Assembly (NCBI GenBank): GCA_003331365.1
Contig: QOQC01000002.1
Span: 1 to 51,326, forward strand
Direction: 5' to 3'
From: Flavobacteriales bacterium
Lineage (GTDB): Bacteria > Bacteroidota > Bacteroidia > Flavobacteriales_D > Crocinitomicaceae
Length of the DNA: 51,326 nt
Every line of letters starts with the position of its first letter. Within the stretch, counting starts at the first letter, position 1. The notes under the pieces are model-generated. The model was not told the origin of the DNA and ran no database searches. It saw only the letters and a program-made list of their open reading frames with translations. Of the stretch, positions 29,194-38,800 are shown piece after piece. Position numbers and translations under genes: made by a program.

Positions 29194-32100
29194 TTACTTT
29201 ACTAATTCATTCAATTCATCAATTAAGTTTGAACGCTCTAGTTCACTACTCAAATAGAAAACGACGTGTTGTATTCCGTTGAAAACAACGAAACTAAAGG
29301 TTTTGTTGGATCGAAGTAACCAGTTTGCAAGCTTTCCTGGTATCTTGTCTCCAATTTCCACCTCATATTCAAAAAGTTCATTAGTTTCAAACAGCTTTTC
29401 TTCCATGCCTTTCATGTAAAAGGACATAATGGGAGTAATCTTAGCTTTATTCAAAATAGCAGATTTAATTAACGAATTTTCTTTATGATAATTAAAGAGA
29501 GCCACCCTGTTAAGGCGCTCTATTGTACTTTCGTCAAACACATCTGATTGCAATTCATAAGAAACAAATTCATCTTTAATAGTTGATTCCTTTACTCTTA
29601 TTATAGGAATTTGAATTCGATTCTTTTGAGATTCAGTAGAGGTATTCGATTGACTACTTTGCTTTTCTTTTATTAATTCTGTGGACTCCATGGATATCAC
29701 AGGCACAGTAGTCGATTCTTTTTCAAAAAGGATACTGTTTCCTTTTTCATTTAAAAGTGCTTTAGATTTTTGAATTGAAATTCGCTCACCATTATAAAAT
29801 GCAACAATAAATGCATCAGAAATACCTAAAGAGACTACCTCTTTTTGCCTTTCCCTTGCCTCATCAATTGATTCGAATTTTCCGGAGGAATATCTGTAAA
29901 GACCGGAAGATAAATAATAATTTAATTCCTGAAGCTGAGTCAATTCACCAGCTCTTATTTTTCGATTGAATGCTCCAACCTGAACAGTATAAAACAATCC
30001 ACTTACATTGACACCACTTACTACTTGAGACCCATGCTGTTCTATTCGCAATTGTTGATTGGTATTATTAGATTTAGTATTATCGGTATTTTCATTGTTT
30101 ACAAGGCTGCCATTTTCTTCGGCTCTGGAGGATTCACCACCAGACCCGGAAGAGGAAATAGTAGCATTTGAATTTTCAGCATTTATGGCAATCAATTCAT
30201 TTCTGTTTGAAGCTACACATGTACCATTTCTTTCATGTTCTTTTCCTTTCCAAAATGTCAATCGTTCATCATTACAATAGGATACAACAAAAGCATCTGA
30301 ATAACCAATTGACCTTATTGTTTTTTGTGCACCCAAAGCGTCTGAACTATTATTAAAATAGCCAGCCATATATACAATTAATCCGTTATTCAGTTTTTGC
30401 CCAGAAACTGGAGTAAATTCGCGATATACATCTTCTCTCACTGGTCTTCTGAAAGCTCCTACTTGCACTCTAAAATTCAATCCTGATGGATTAGATTCAA
30501 AAATTGGTAAAGTTTCCGTATTTCTTTCAACAACCTCTTCTTCAAGCATAGCAAAGCTATTTCTATCAGAATTTAAAGGCTGATACACCTCAAGAATTGA
30601 TTGATTAATCCTAGATGAGGATGAAAGGTTATTATTTGATAGAGAATTGTTTACATAAGATTCAAAAATTTCGGACGAGTCTATGGATTTCATCTCTTCC
30701 ACCAATGAAAGAATATCATTGGATAACCTTTTTCGTTTTCTTTCACTTACAAACTGAAAAGCATTTTCTTCACTTTCGGTGATTGACTTTTCTGATTCAT
30801 TTCTTTTTTCGTTATCTAGTTTAACCAGCTCTTCAAGTTGTAGAGAGAGTAGCGCTCTTTTTTCCACATAACTCTTAAAGGAATTTGATTCTATAAAATT
30901 ATTGTCAATAAAGTCATCAGTAGATTCAAGTTCATCGCCAATTCCCGAGATAACTTCATTTATATCATTAGTATTTCTTAGACTTTTATCCTGGTTTATG
31001 TACACTTCAGGATTTATCTCCCCTCTGAATAAATACTCAAATGTTTCAGAATCTTCCAGCTGAACAAGTTGTTCCTTTCGCTCACTTATACCCTCCTTAA
31101 GATAGGTAATGGCATCTTGAATATCTGACAGCTTTTGAATTAATTCTATTTGGTCATTAGTTAGGTCCGAACTATTAATATTTTGTCTTAAAGACTCATC
31201 AAGCTCAAACATCAACAACTCATTTTCAACTAATAAATCTTCTAACAAAAGAAATTCATCTTCAATTTTGTCTCGATTTTTTACATAATCATAATAGGCA
31301 TTACTTTTTCGAATTTCATTTGTAGAATTATCCTCTACAGCTGAATATTTTATATCAATATTATTTTTTGAAAGCGTCTTTAATTCCTCGAGCTCAATTT
31401 GCAACATATCTTTCTTTCGCTCATTTGCATCAATTAATTTTGAAATGAGTGATTTAACATTAGAAGAAGAAGCTTGATCAAGCTTCATTTTCAAATCTCG
31501 TTCTTTGAATTCCAATTCACGTAATTGTGCTTCTATATTACTTTTTCCTTCAAATTTCACATTTGAATATTTGCGTTTAATCTCAAGATATTTGTTTTCA
31601 ATTTTCTCATTTGCTATTGCTATATCAAGTTCTTTTTGAAAATACGCTTTTAAATTCTCCTCATTTGCTTGAACTATATCTCTTTCGTCTATCTTTTCCG
31701 AAGATGGATCTCTCATATTTTCCTCCAAAACCAATGAGGTCAAATATTCAACTGTCTTACTGTTTTCCTGAATAAATTGATCATCTTGATCAACTTTTTC
31801 GGTTTCTGAAGCTATTATCTCTGTTGGACTCTCCTCTTCTTTGGTATCGATGGTTTCTGCTATGGTTTCGCTAGACTCCTCTTCAACTAGATCTTCTGAC
31901 CTCGAATCAGTAGCTACAACAGTTTCTTCTTCATTCCCTTCAATTTCGGTAGCAACTACCTCTGTTGAGCGCTCCTCTTCTCTAGTTTCGATGGTTTCTG
32001 CTATGGTTTCGCTAGACTCCTCTTCAACTAGATATTCTGACCTCGAATCAGTAGCTACAACCGTTTCTTCTTCATTCCCTTCAATTTCGGTAGCAAGGAC

Positions 32101-35100
32101 CTCTGTTGAGCGCTCCTCTTCTTTGGTTTCGATGGTTTCTGCTATTGTCTCGGTAGACTCCTCTTCAACTAGCTCTTCTGACCTCGAATCAGTAGCTACA
32201 ACCGTTTCTTCTTCATTTCCTTCAATTTCGGTAGCAAGCACCTCTGTTGAGCCCTCCTCTTCGATGGTTTCAATGGTTTCTGCTATGGTTTCGGAAGACT
32301 CCTCTTCAACTAACTCTTCTGACCTAGAATCAGTAGCTACAACCGTTTCTTCTTCATTCAATTCAATTTCGGTAGTAAGTACCTCTGTTGAGCTCTCCTC
32401 CTCTCTGGTTTCGATGGTTTCTACTAATGTCTCGGTGGACTCCTCTTCAACTAACTCTTCTGACCTGGAATCAGTAGCTACAAACGTTTCTTCTTCATTC
32501 CCTTCAATTTCGGTAGCAAGGACCTCTGTTGAGCGCTCCTCTTCTTTGGTTTCGATGGTTTCTGCTATTGCCTCGGTAGACTCCTCTTCAACTAACCGTT
32601 CTGAATCGATATTGGGTACAATAGAAGCCAAATTTTCATTTACTTCAATAATCTCCGAGATATTATTTTCTGAAACCTGAATAAGCTCGCTAAGCTCTTC
32701 ATTCAACTCAAGATCATTTTCATCAGCATGTATATTTAATTGTTCAATAAATTCTGCTTCTAATACAACCAATAATGAATCCTTAATAGTTTGCGGAAAT
32801 TGGGACGAGGCAATTTTAGTTATATCATCTTCTCTATCATCAGTTATAATCTCCAGCTCTTCCTGCTTTTCAATTTCTTTGTTATTAAATATTTCATCCG
32901 CGTAAAATTTAGTTTTTTCCTCTTCTGCGATTAATAGATCAGTACTATTCATTTCGCTTTCAATACTCGAATCAGTTTCAATAAGTGTTAGATTCAACAA
33001 AGATTCTTTTGAAAGGATAATTTGTTCAGCAAGTTCTTCCCTTTCGAGTTCAAGATTCTTTTTCTTTTTTTCCTTCTTTGAAATATTAATCTCAACCATG
33101 GTTATAGAATCAGAAATTAACTTCCATTCTTCAATGGTTTTAGCTGCAAGAAGCTTTTTATTCAAATTATTGAGTGTATTTTCTTCACTCAAAACCTCAT
33201 CTTTAGCATTTGCGATTAATTTTTCCTTATTTTCAAATTCCTTCTCAAGCTGACCTTGTTTTTCCCTTGCCATTTCCGGAATGGAGGGAACCATGGGCTC
33301 AAAGCTTTCTGGCGCTTTATAACTGCTTATAAGAGTGCTTACCGAATCGAGCTTTCCATTGTATTTATTTTCACTTATAGCCTTGTTAACCGAAGAAATC
33401 TCCTCGTAATTACGATTCAGCTGCCCATCACTTGGGAATTTATCAAATAACTCCGTTTGGTCATCGAAATTCTCAATGAGTGCTTTGCGTTTCACATAAG
33501 ACTCCCTGAGTTCTATTTGCAATTTTCCTTTCTCATTTTCATCCTTGGAGTCTAATTCAGATTTAATTCTATTGATATTTTCATCAATATTGGAAAGCTT
33601 TTCTTTAGCTTCTATCAAATTTTTGGCGATTTGATTTTTTTGTCTTTTTTGATCTTCAATCTCAGCTTCTATATCATACAGCTCATCAATCTTCTCATCA
33701 ATTTCTGCATTAGAAAGAATTTCGGTAATAATACTTTCATTTATTTCTTCACTTGCCTTAATTGATTCTGAATTCACCACTAATTTTGAAAATTCCTGAA
33801 AATCAATTTGATCGATTTCAGCAATTACATCTGAATTATTAATGAGCTGCTCGTCTAGTACCACAACCTCTTTTGAATCCATCAGCTTCCGAGTACAAAT
33901 CACTTGATAATCAAAACCATCTACTTCTGGAGGGAAATTGACCTCATCCATAAATTGTATATCACTTCCTTCTATTGATGCCGTTATTTCATAAACACCA
34001 GGTGCAGGAATTAAAAAATGAACCGTACCTTTTTCATTTGTGTTAAATGGCCCAAACTTTTCTTGTGAATTTCTATTTTTTAAATAAAATTGTGCATTTC
34101 TATTTTCACTATTTATTTGATCTCGAAAAGCCAAACTAGAAACGAAAGTCGGTACTTTTTCATCGCTAAGTCTGGATTTAACCACCTCTAATAAACCAAC
34201 ATCTGAATTTCGATTCGTTGAAAAATAAGCATAAGCCGCAGATTCAACAGGAATGTATAGAAAGTCATCATAGGTTGAAGAATATGGGAAATTTAAATTT
34301 TCAATCGTTCCGTATTCGAGACTTTTTAGATTCAATCGTATCCTAAATACATCCATTCCACCAATCGAACTATGTCCATCAGAGCTAAAATACAAATACC
34401 CACTTCCTTCATCATAAAAAGGAAAATCTTCGTTGAATGAAGAGTTGACATCTGAACCCAATCGAATTGGTTCTTGCCACTCATTATCTGATCCTTTTTT
34501 TTGAATAAACAAGTCTTTTCCTGTTTCTTCTATTTTGGAATAACTGGAAAAAAACCTGTATTTCATGCCTCTCTTAAAAACATATTTAGGCACAAAACTC
34601 ATTTTTTGATTGATTTTGGAAAATTCATCATTTACCGAATAGAGCTTATAATTTTCTGAATCAAATACATATGATGAAAAATAGTCATCTAATGGCATGG
34701 ATTCCATAGAAATTACCTCAATCGCTCTTGGACTTTTTAATAAACTTAGCGCGTTTTGACATCTTTTGATTTCTTCTAAACAGCGATAGTCTTTATCTTT
34801 ATTTGACCTGATCTTTTCATAGTCCTCATACATTTCTATGGCTTGTTGAAACTGATAATTTAAATGGTATAAACGACCCTTGAAATAGAATACGTCAATC
34901 GGAAATCCTTCTTGATTCAATAGATAATCAAAATATTTCTGAGAAGATTTAGGACTCTTTGTATAATAAAGACAAACAGCATATTTGTAATTATAATCTA
35001 TGTTTTTAATATCATTAGATAATAACTGACGAAAACCCTCAATGGCGCTTTTATAATCTTCCTTTGAAAATGAAGCATTGGACTTTTTCAAAAGCTGACT

Positions 35101-35184
35101 TTCAGTTTGGGCAATACCTAACTGAATCGTACTGAGAAGCACAAAAAAAAGAACAAAACGATATTTGTAGTTATTTAAAAACAA
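29194..35184 (-). CDS. Giant (1996 aa) exported protein: TPR + PD40-like propeller + carboxypeptidase-regulatory-like domain + coiled coils + 47-aa repeats + two SPOR-like modules
   Basis: Continuous ORF with signal peptide ('FVLFFVLLSTIQLGIAQ'); 'SGYLYFSSDGHSSIGGMDVFRIRL' PD40 motif; long Glu/Lys coiled coil; tandem repeats; 'FRVQVGAFRRPVREDV...GYSDAFVVSY' and 'YTVQVGAFNRKIRAGEL...GISDAFIVAFYNGERI'. TTG start, with no in-frame ATG nearby. Confidence 0.85.
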   Translation of the reverse strand: MFLNNYKYRFVLFFVLLSTIQLGIAQTESQLLKKSNASFSKEDYKSAIEGFRQLLSNDIKNIDYNYKYAVCLYYTKSPKSSQKYFDYLLNQEGFPIDVFYFKGRLYHLNYQFQQAIEMYEDYEKIRSNKDKDYRCLEEIKRCQNALSLLKSPRAIEVISMESMPLDDYFSSYVFDSENYKLYSVNDEFSKINQKMSFVPKYVFKRGMKYRFFSSYSKIEETGKDLFIQKKGSDNEWQEPIRLGSDVNSSFNEDFPFYDEGSGYLYFSSDGHSSIGGMDVFRIRLNLKSLEYGTIENLNFPYSSTYDDFLYIPVESAAYAYFSTNRNSDVGLLEVVKSRLSDEKVPTFVSSLAFRDQINSENRNAQFYLKNRNSQEKFGPFNTNEKGTVHFLIPAPGVYEITASIEGSDIQFMDEVNFPPEVDGFDYQVICTRKLMDSKEVVVLDEQLINNSDVIAEIDQIDFQEFSKLVVNSESIKASEEINESIITEILSNAEIDEKIDELYDIEAEIEDQKRQKNQIAKNLIEAKEKLSNIDENINRIKSELDSKDENEKGKLQIELRESYVKRKALIENFDDQTELFDKFPSDGQLNRNYEEISSVNKAISENKYNGKLDSVSTLISSYKAPESFEPMVPSIPEMAREKQGQLEKEFENKEKLIANAKDEVLSEENTLNNLNKKLLAAKTIEEWKLISDSITMVEINISKKEKKKKNLELEREELAEQIILSKESLLNLTLIETDSSIESEMNSTDLLIAEEEKTKFYADEIFNNKEIEKQEELEIITDDREDDITKIASSQFPQTIKDSLLVVLEAEFIEQLNIHADENDLELNEELSELIQVSENNISEIIEVNENLASIVPNIDSERLVEEESTEAIAETIETKEEERSTEVLATEIEGNEEETFVATDSRSEELVEEESTETLVETIETREEESSTEVLTTEIELNEEETVVATDSRSEELVEEESSETIAETIETIEEEGSTEVLATEIEGNEEETVVATDSRSEELVEEESTETIAETIETKEEERSTEVLATEIEGNEEETVVATDSRSEYLVEEESSETIAETIETREEERSTEVVATEIEGNEEETVVATDSRSEDLVEEESSETIAETIDTKEEESPTEIIASETEKVDQDDQFIQENSKTVEYLTSLVLEENMRDPSSEKIDERDIVQANEENLKAYFQKELDIAIANEKIENKYLEIKRKYSNVKFEGKSNIEAQLRELEFKERDLKMKLDQASSSNVKSLISKLIDANERKKDMLQIELEELKTLSKNNIDIKYSAVEDNSTNEIRKSNAYYDYVKNRDKIEDEFLLLEDLLVENELLMFELDESLRQNINSSDLTNDQIELIQKLSDIQDAITYLKEGISERKEQLVQLEDSETFEYLFRGEINPEVYINQDKSLRNTNDINEVISGIGDELESTDDFIDNNFIESNSFKSYVEKRALLSLQLEELVKLDNEKRNESEKSITESEENAFQFVSERKRKRLSNDILSLVEEMKSIDSSEIFESYVNNSLSNNNLSSSSRINQSILEVYQPLNSDRNSFAMLEEEVVERNTETLPIFESNPSGLNFRVQVGAFRRPVREDVYREFTPVSGQKLNNGLIVYMAGYFNNSSDALGAQKTIRSIGYSDAFVVSYCNDERLTFWKGKEHERNGTCVASNRNELIAINAENSNATISSSGSGGESSRAEENGSLVNNENTDNTKSNNTNQQLRIEQHGSQVVSGVNVSGLFYTVQVGAFNRKIRAGELTQLQELNYYLSSGLYRYSSGKFESIDEARERQKEVVSLGISDAFIVAFYNGERISIQKSKALLNEKGNSILFEKESTTVPVISMESTELIKEKQSSQSNTSTESQKNRIQIPIIRVKESTIKDEFVSYELQSDVFDESTIERLNRVALFNYHKENSLIKSAILNKAKITPIMSFYMKGMEEKLFETNELFEYEVEIGDKIPGKLANWLLRSNKTFSFVVFNGIQHVVFYLSSELERSNLIDELNELVK
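31807..32601 (-). repeat. 141-bp (47-aa) in-frame tandem repeat, five full units plus one partial
   Basis: The 'gaatcagtagctacaac' landmark recurs at 31904, 32045, 32186, 32327 and 32468, exactly 141 bp apart. Unit consensus E-x-LVEEESTETIAETIETKEEERSTEVLATEIEGNEEETVVATDSRS. Confidence 0.95.
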
Positions 35185-35211
35185 TATTGAATATTGATAA
35201 ACTCGTAGAGT

Positions 35212-35841
35212 TTACGCCTTACGACCTAAAAAGTTCATTTTATTCTCCTCTCCACGAAGTAGGCGGTTAATATTTTTTCTGTGAGAAAACAAAACAATCA
35301 AGGAAACAAGAATGGAAAAAATAATCATTATTCTCGCATCCTCATGCATGGCAAAAAAGCTTATAAAAGGAAATAATATTGATGCAATAATAGCACCAAG
35401 TGAGACGTATTGCGAAATCAAAAAAACGATTAAAAATATAGCCAATGAAATAAGTGCAGTGTCTAAATTAATTGCCAAAATGATTCCCAAAGTTGTTGCA
35501 ACTCCTTTACCTCCGCGAAAATTTGCAAATACCGGAAAAACATGGCCAATTACTGCACACAACGAAGCAATCAGCTGAAGAATAAGAACTTCATCTTTGA
35601 AGCCATAATAAAGGCTACTGAGAAAAATAGGCAATGAAGCTGCTAGATAACCCTTTCCAATATCCACAAATAAAACAATCCACCCCCATTTATTTCCCAA
35701 TACTCGAAATGTATTTGTTGCTCCAGCATTATGACTACCATGCTCCCTAATATCAATATTATGAAATATTTTCCCCACCCAGACAGCAGTTGGGAAAGAA
35801 CCAATGATGTAGGAAACAAATATGAGTATGAAAAATATCAT
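35212..35841 (-). CDS. plsY: Glycerol-3-phosphate acyltransferase PlsY
   Basis: 'SYIIGSFPTAVWVGKIFHNIDIREHGSHNAGATNTFRVLG' and 'GHVFPVFANFRGGKGVATTLG' are PlsY signatures. Confidence 0.95.
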   Translation of the reverse strand: MIFFILIFVSYIIGSFPTAVWVGKIFHNIDIREHGSHNAGATNTFRVLGNKWGWIVLFVDIGKGYLAASLPIFLSSLYYGFKDEVLILQLIASLCAVIGHVFPVFANFRGGKGVATTLGIILAINLDTALISLAIFLIVFLISQYVSLGAIIASILFPFISFFAMHEDARIMIIFSILVSLIVLFSHRKNINRLLRGEENKMNFLGRKA

Positions 35842-38800
35842 TTTATTTTTTTTAGCCGCATTAATTCATACATTTTCCCTTCATCTCCATCTGTGAAAGT
35901 AAAGTTTTTTGACTTTCTTTTATCTTCCTTAATACTCAGAATTGTATTCATATAACCAACATCGGGAGAATAAATAAACAATTTACCATTCTTCTTTTCT
36001 TTAATGAATTTAAATGAATAATTTAATTCTGAGGCCTCATCCTGAATATCTATTTCAAATCCTTGAACAGATTCTTCAGTTCCTGACTGGAGGAAAAGCA
36101 TTTTCATAGGAATTCTTTTAAGAACAATTTTTTCATTAATTGAAAAAACAGGTGTTCGAGAATATTTGGTTATAAACCCGGAAACAGCGTCACGATCAGC
36201 GATTTTCTTATTCATGTAATATTCAAGATAAAGCTCTGGAAAAATATATGATTGATTTAAGAAGGTAGGCGTTTTTTTCAACTTATCTTCATCATAATCT
36301 TTGAACAGTTTTTCAGCCTTATCTTCACTTTTCGATAAGATCGTAAAGATATCGGTTAACCTCTCTTGCGTGGATTTACTGAAAGTATATTCCTCCAATG
36401 TATCGGACTGCTGAAAAATACCTGCCATATAATGTGAAATATTTTTAGGGAGTGGAATATCCATTTTTGTAAATGCATTGATACTTGTTAGATTCTTTTT
36501 CTTGTTGTAATTAATATCTCCAAAAGAGGTTAAAACAACTGGTGCAAGATCAATTCCCAAATCAATTTCACCTCTACCGTTCAATGAACAAGTCTTCTCA
36601 TTTAAAATCAGAGAGTTATTCCGATAAGAATATTTTTCACCAGGAAGCTGATCAGAAAGCGTAAATTGTTCCAAATCATAATCATACTCTAAAATACCAG
36701 AAGCCGAAAACATTAATACGTCTTTCTCTCCTTCTTTTTTAGATAAAAAAGTGGGGTAAACATATAAACTATCTTGAACTTCCGTATCCTTCCACAAGAA
36801 ACCAGCAGCCAATGCTCCTTTATTTTTGCTGGTTGGATTTTGCGGTATAGGAATCTGCACATTTGAAGCCAAAATCGTATCACTGAATTTCATCCAAGAT
36901 TTATTAAAATCACATAAATGATTCACTCTTGTATATCCATCACAAATTACACCATCATTTTTTGACGAAACGCTAAAGCCACCGAAATAATCAAACTTTG
37001 AGCTCAACTTGAAATTGGACTCTTCCTTTATATCAGTTTTTGCAATGGTCTGGATTTTATCAAAATAGATGCTTCCAATATCAATTTTCGTAAGAGCGCT
37101 ATCCCGATCGTAGTATAAATACAGCCCATTACCATAAAATTCATTGCGACCCTTAACTTCAACCGTAACATCAGAAAATTGATGGATTTTTGTTATTCTA
37201 TTTGCCAAAATTTTCGCATTATAAAGTGTATCCATAACTGCATTTTTTTGGATTTTTAATCTTTTCCCTTCAGGAAAGATAAACGCATCTCCCAATTCCA
37301 AAAAATTAACTTTAAAACAATTTATAGCTTCATTTTTTAAGTCATATTGTGCGCTAATTGACTTAAACTGAAGGGAATCCTGATTTTCATCCATGGAGAA
37401 AAAGTTGTTCTTCACTATACCTTCACTACTCTCAAATTTTGTTTCCGCTTCTTTGTTCTTTTCAAAATCAATTGACTCTCCATCCATCTGCCAAAGAAAC
37501 TTATCCATCTGACAGTAATAATTATTGCTTGGAAATTTAATACGTTTCGTGCCACTTGAATTAAATTCCCCAATTCGTTTTTCAAAAGAAATATATGATT
37601 TTAACCCATCAGATTGAATGGCTAATGGATTTTCACCAGCCTTAGCAAATCGATTTCTAAGATTAAACGATGATGAGTCTGAAAATACTTCCGTCGAAGA
37701 AAATGTATATTCCTCCGCAAACATTGATGCATCAAGTAAATTTAAACTACCAGAGCCATCAACGCCATTTTCAGAAAAAGTAAGTTTCCCTTTGAGGTAA
37801 CATTGATTGCCAAACATCGAAATAAAATTATCTCTATGGGTTTTTACAGTCAATACCTTTTGCCTAGGTTTAAATGAAATTTCAGCAATTTCAGCTGCAA
37901 CCTCAGGAAACTCAACACCAATTGAATCTTTGGTATTATAAAATTCTGCCAAACCAATTGTAGAGTCAGGCAAAAAAGTAAGTTTTCTTGAGATCGCCTC
38001 TGCGTTCATGAAATCAATGGTACCAGCTCCTTGCAACCCGTTATTTGACAAAACTATTTTATTTTGATACCTCGATTCAGTCTCATAAAAAGAATAACCC
38101 TCTTCTGGAGCCTTAGTCACAAAACCAAAAGAATAATCGTTCATTATTTTCAATGGCTCATCCAGATCTGGGAAAATACCATCAGACTTCAATAACCCCG
38201 TAAAGCGTAGACTTTTTTCATCAAAATTATCCAAGCTATCCAATACGAAAGGATCAAGCGCGTAATAAAATCTTGTACTATCATAAGAACCATTTACAAT
38301 AGACTTTGAATTGTAAAATATTTTAAGTGAATCTTTTACCTCAACATATGGATACTCTCCATTTCCACCATGTCGTCCTGATTTCGAATCTTGTACATCA
38401 ATGTACAATTTTCCTTTAAAATCATTAAAGCTACTCACCATATCAATTGGCCTTCCACCGTCTCTTGGATTCAATGGTAAAACACTTAAGTAAGCCTCAT
38501 TCGTTGTATCAATTGAAATGGTAAAATCTTCATAATCAAATATTGATTCTATATTATGAGTAATCAATTTACCTGACATTAGCCATCCAGAGAATATAAT
38601 GTCTCGATTTTCAAGCATTCGAATATAGGATGAGTCAGGAAACAAAACGGTTCTTTGCTTGGTTGAGAAATTAACCTGTTCAATTTCATTTAAATAAATT
38701 TCATTTTCATCTACATCTATATAGGCATAGCATGGTGTCCTCTTTCTTCTTTTTGACACTTCTTGATATTCTTTCTGCATTTTCTGTAAATATGGATCCT

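Noticed and set aside
31841-32680. 279-aa ORF on + strand ('MVSMVSAMVSLDSSSTRSSDLESVATTVSSSF...')
   Set aside because: Exact antisense of the 141-bp repeat array. The period is a multiple of 3 and the sense repeats lack codons that create antisense stops, so the frame stays open by construction. No RBS or homology-like features.
35199-35213. Short palindrome AAACTC-GTA-GAGTTT between plsY and the giant gene
   Set aside because: Only a 6-bp stem, overlapping the plsY stop codon and lacking a T-tract on the transcribed strand. Not enough to call a terminator.
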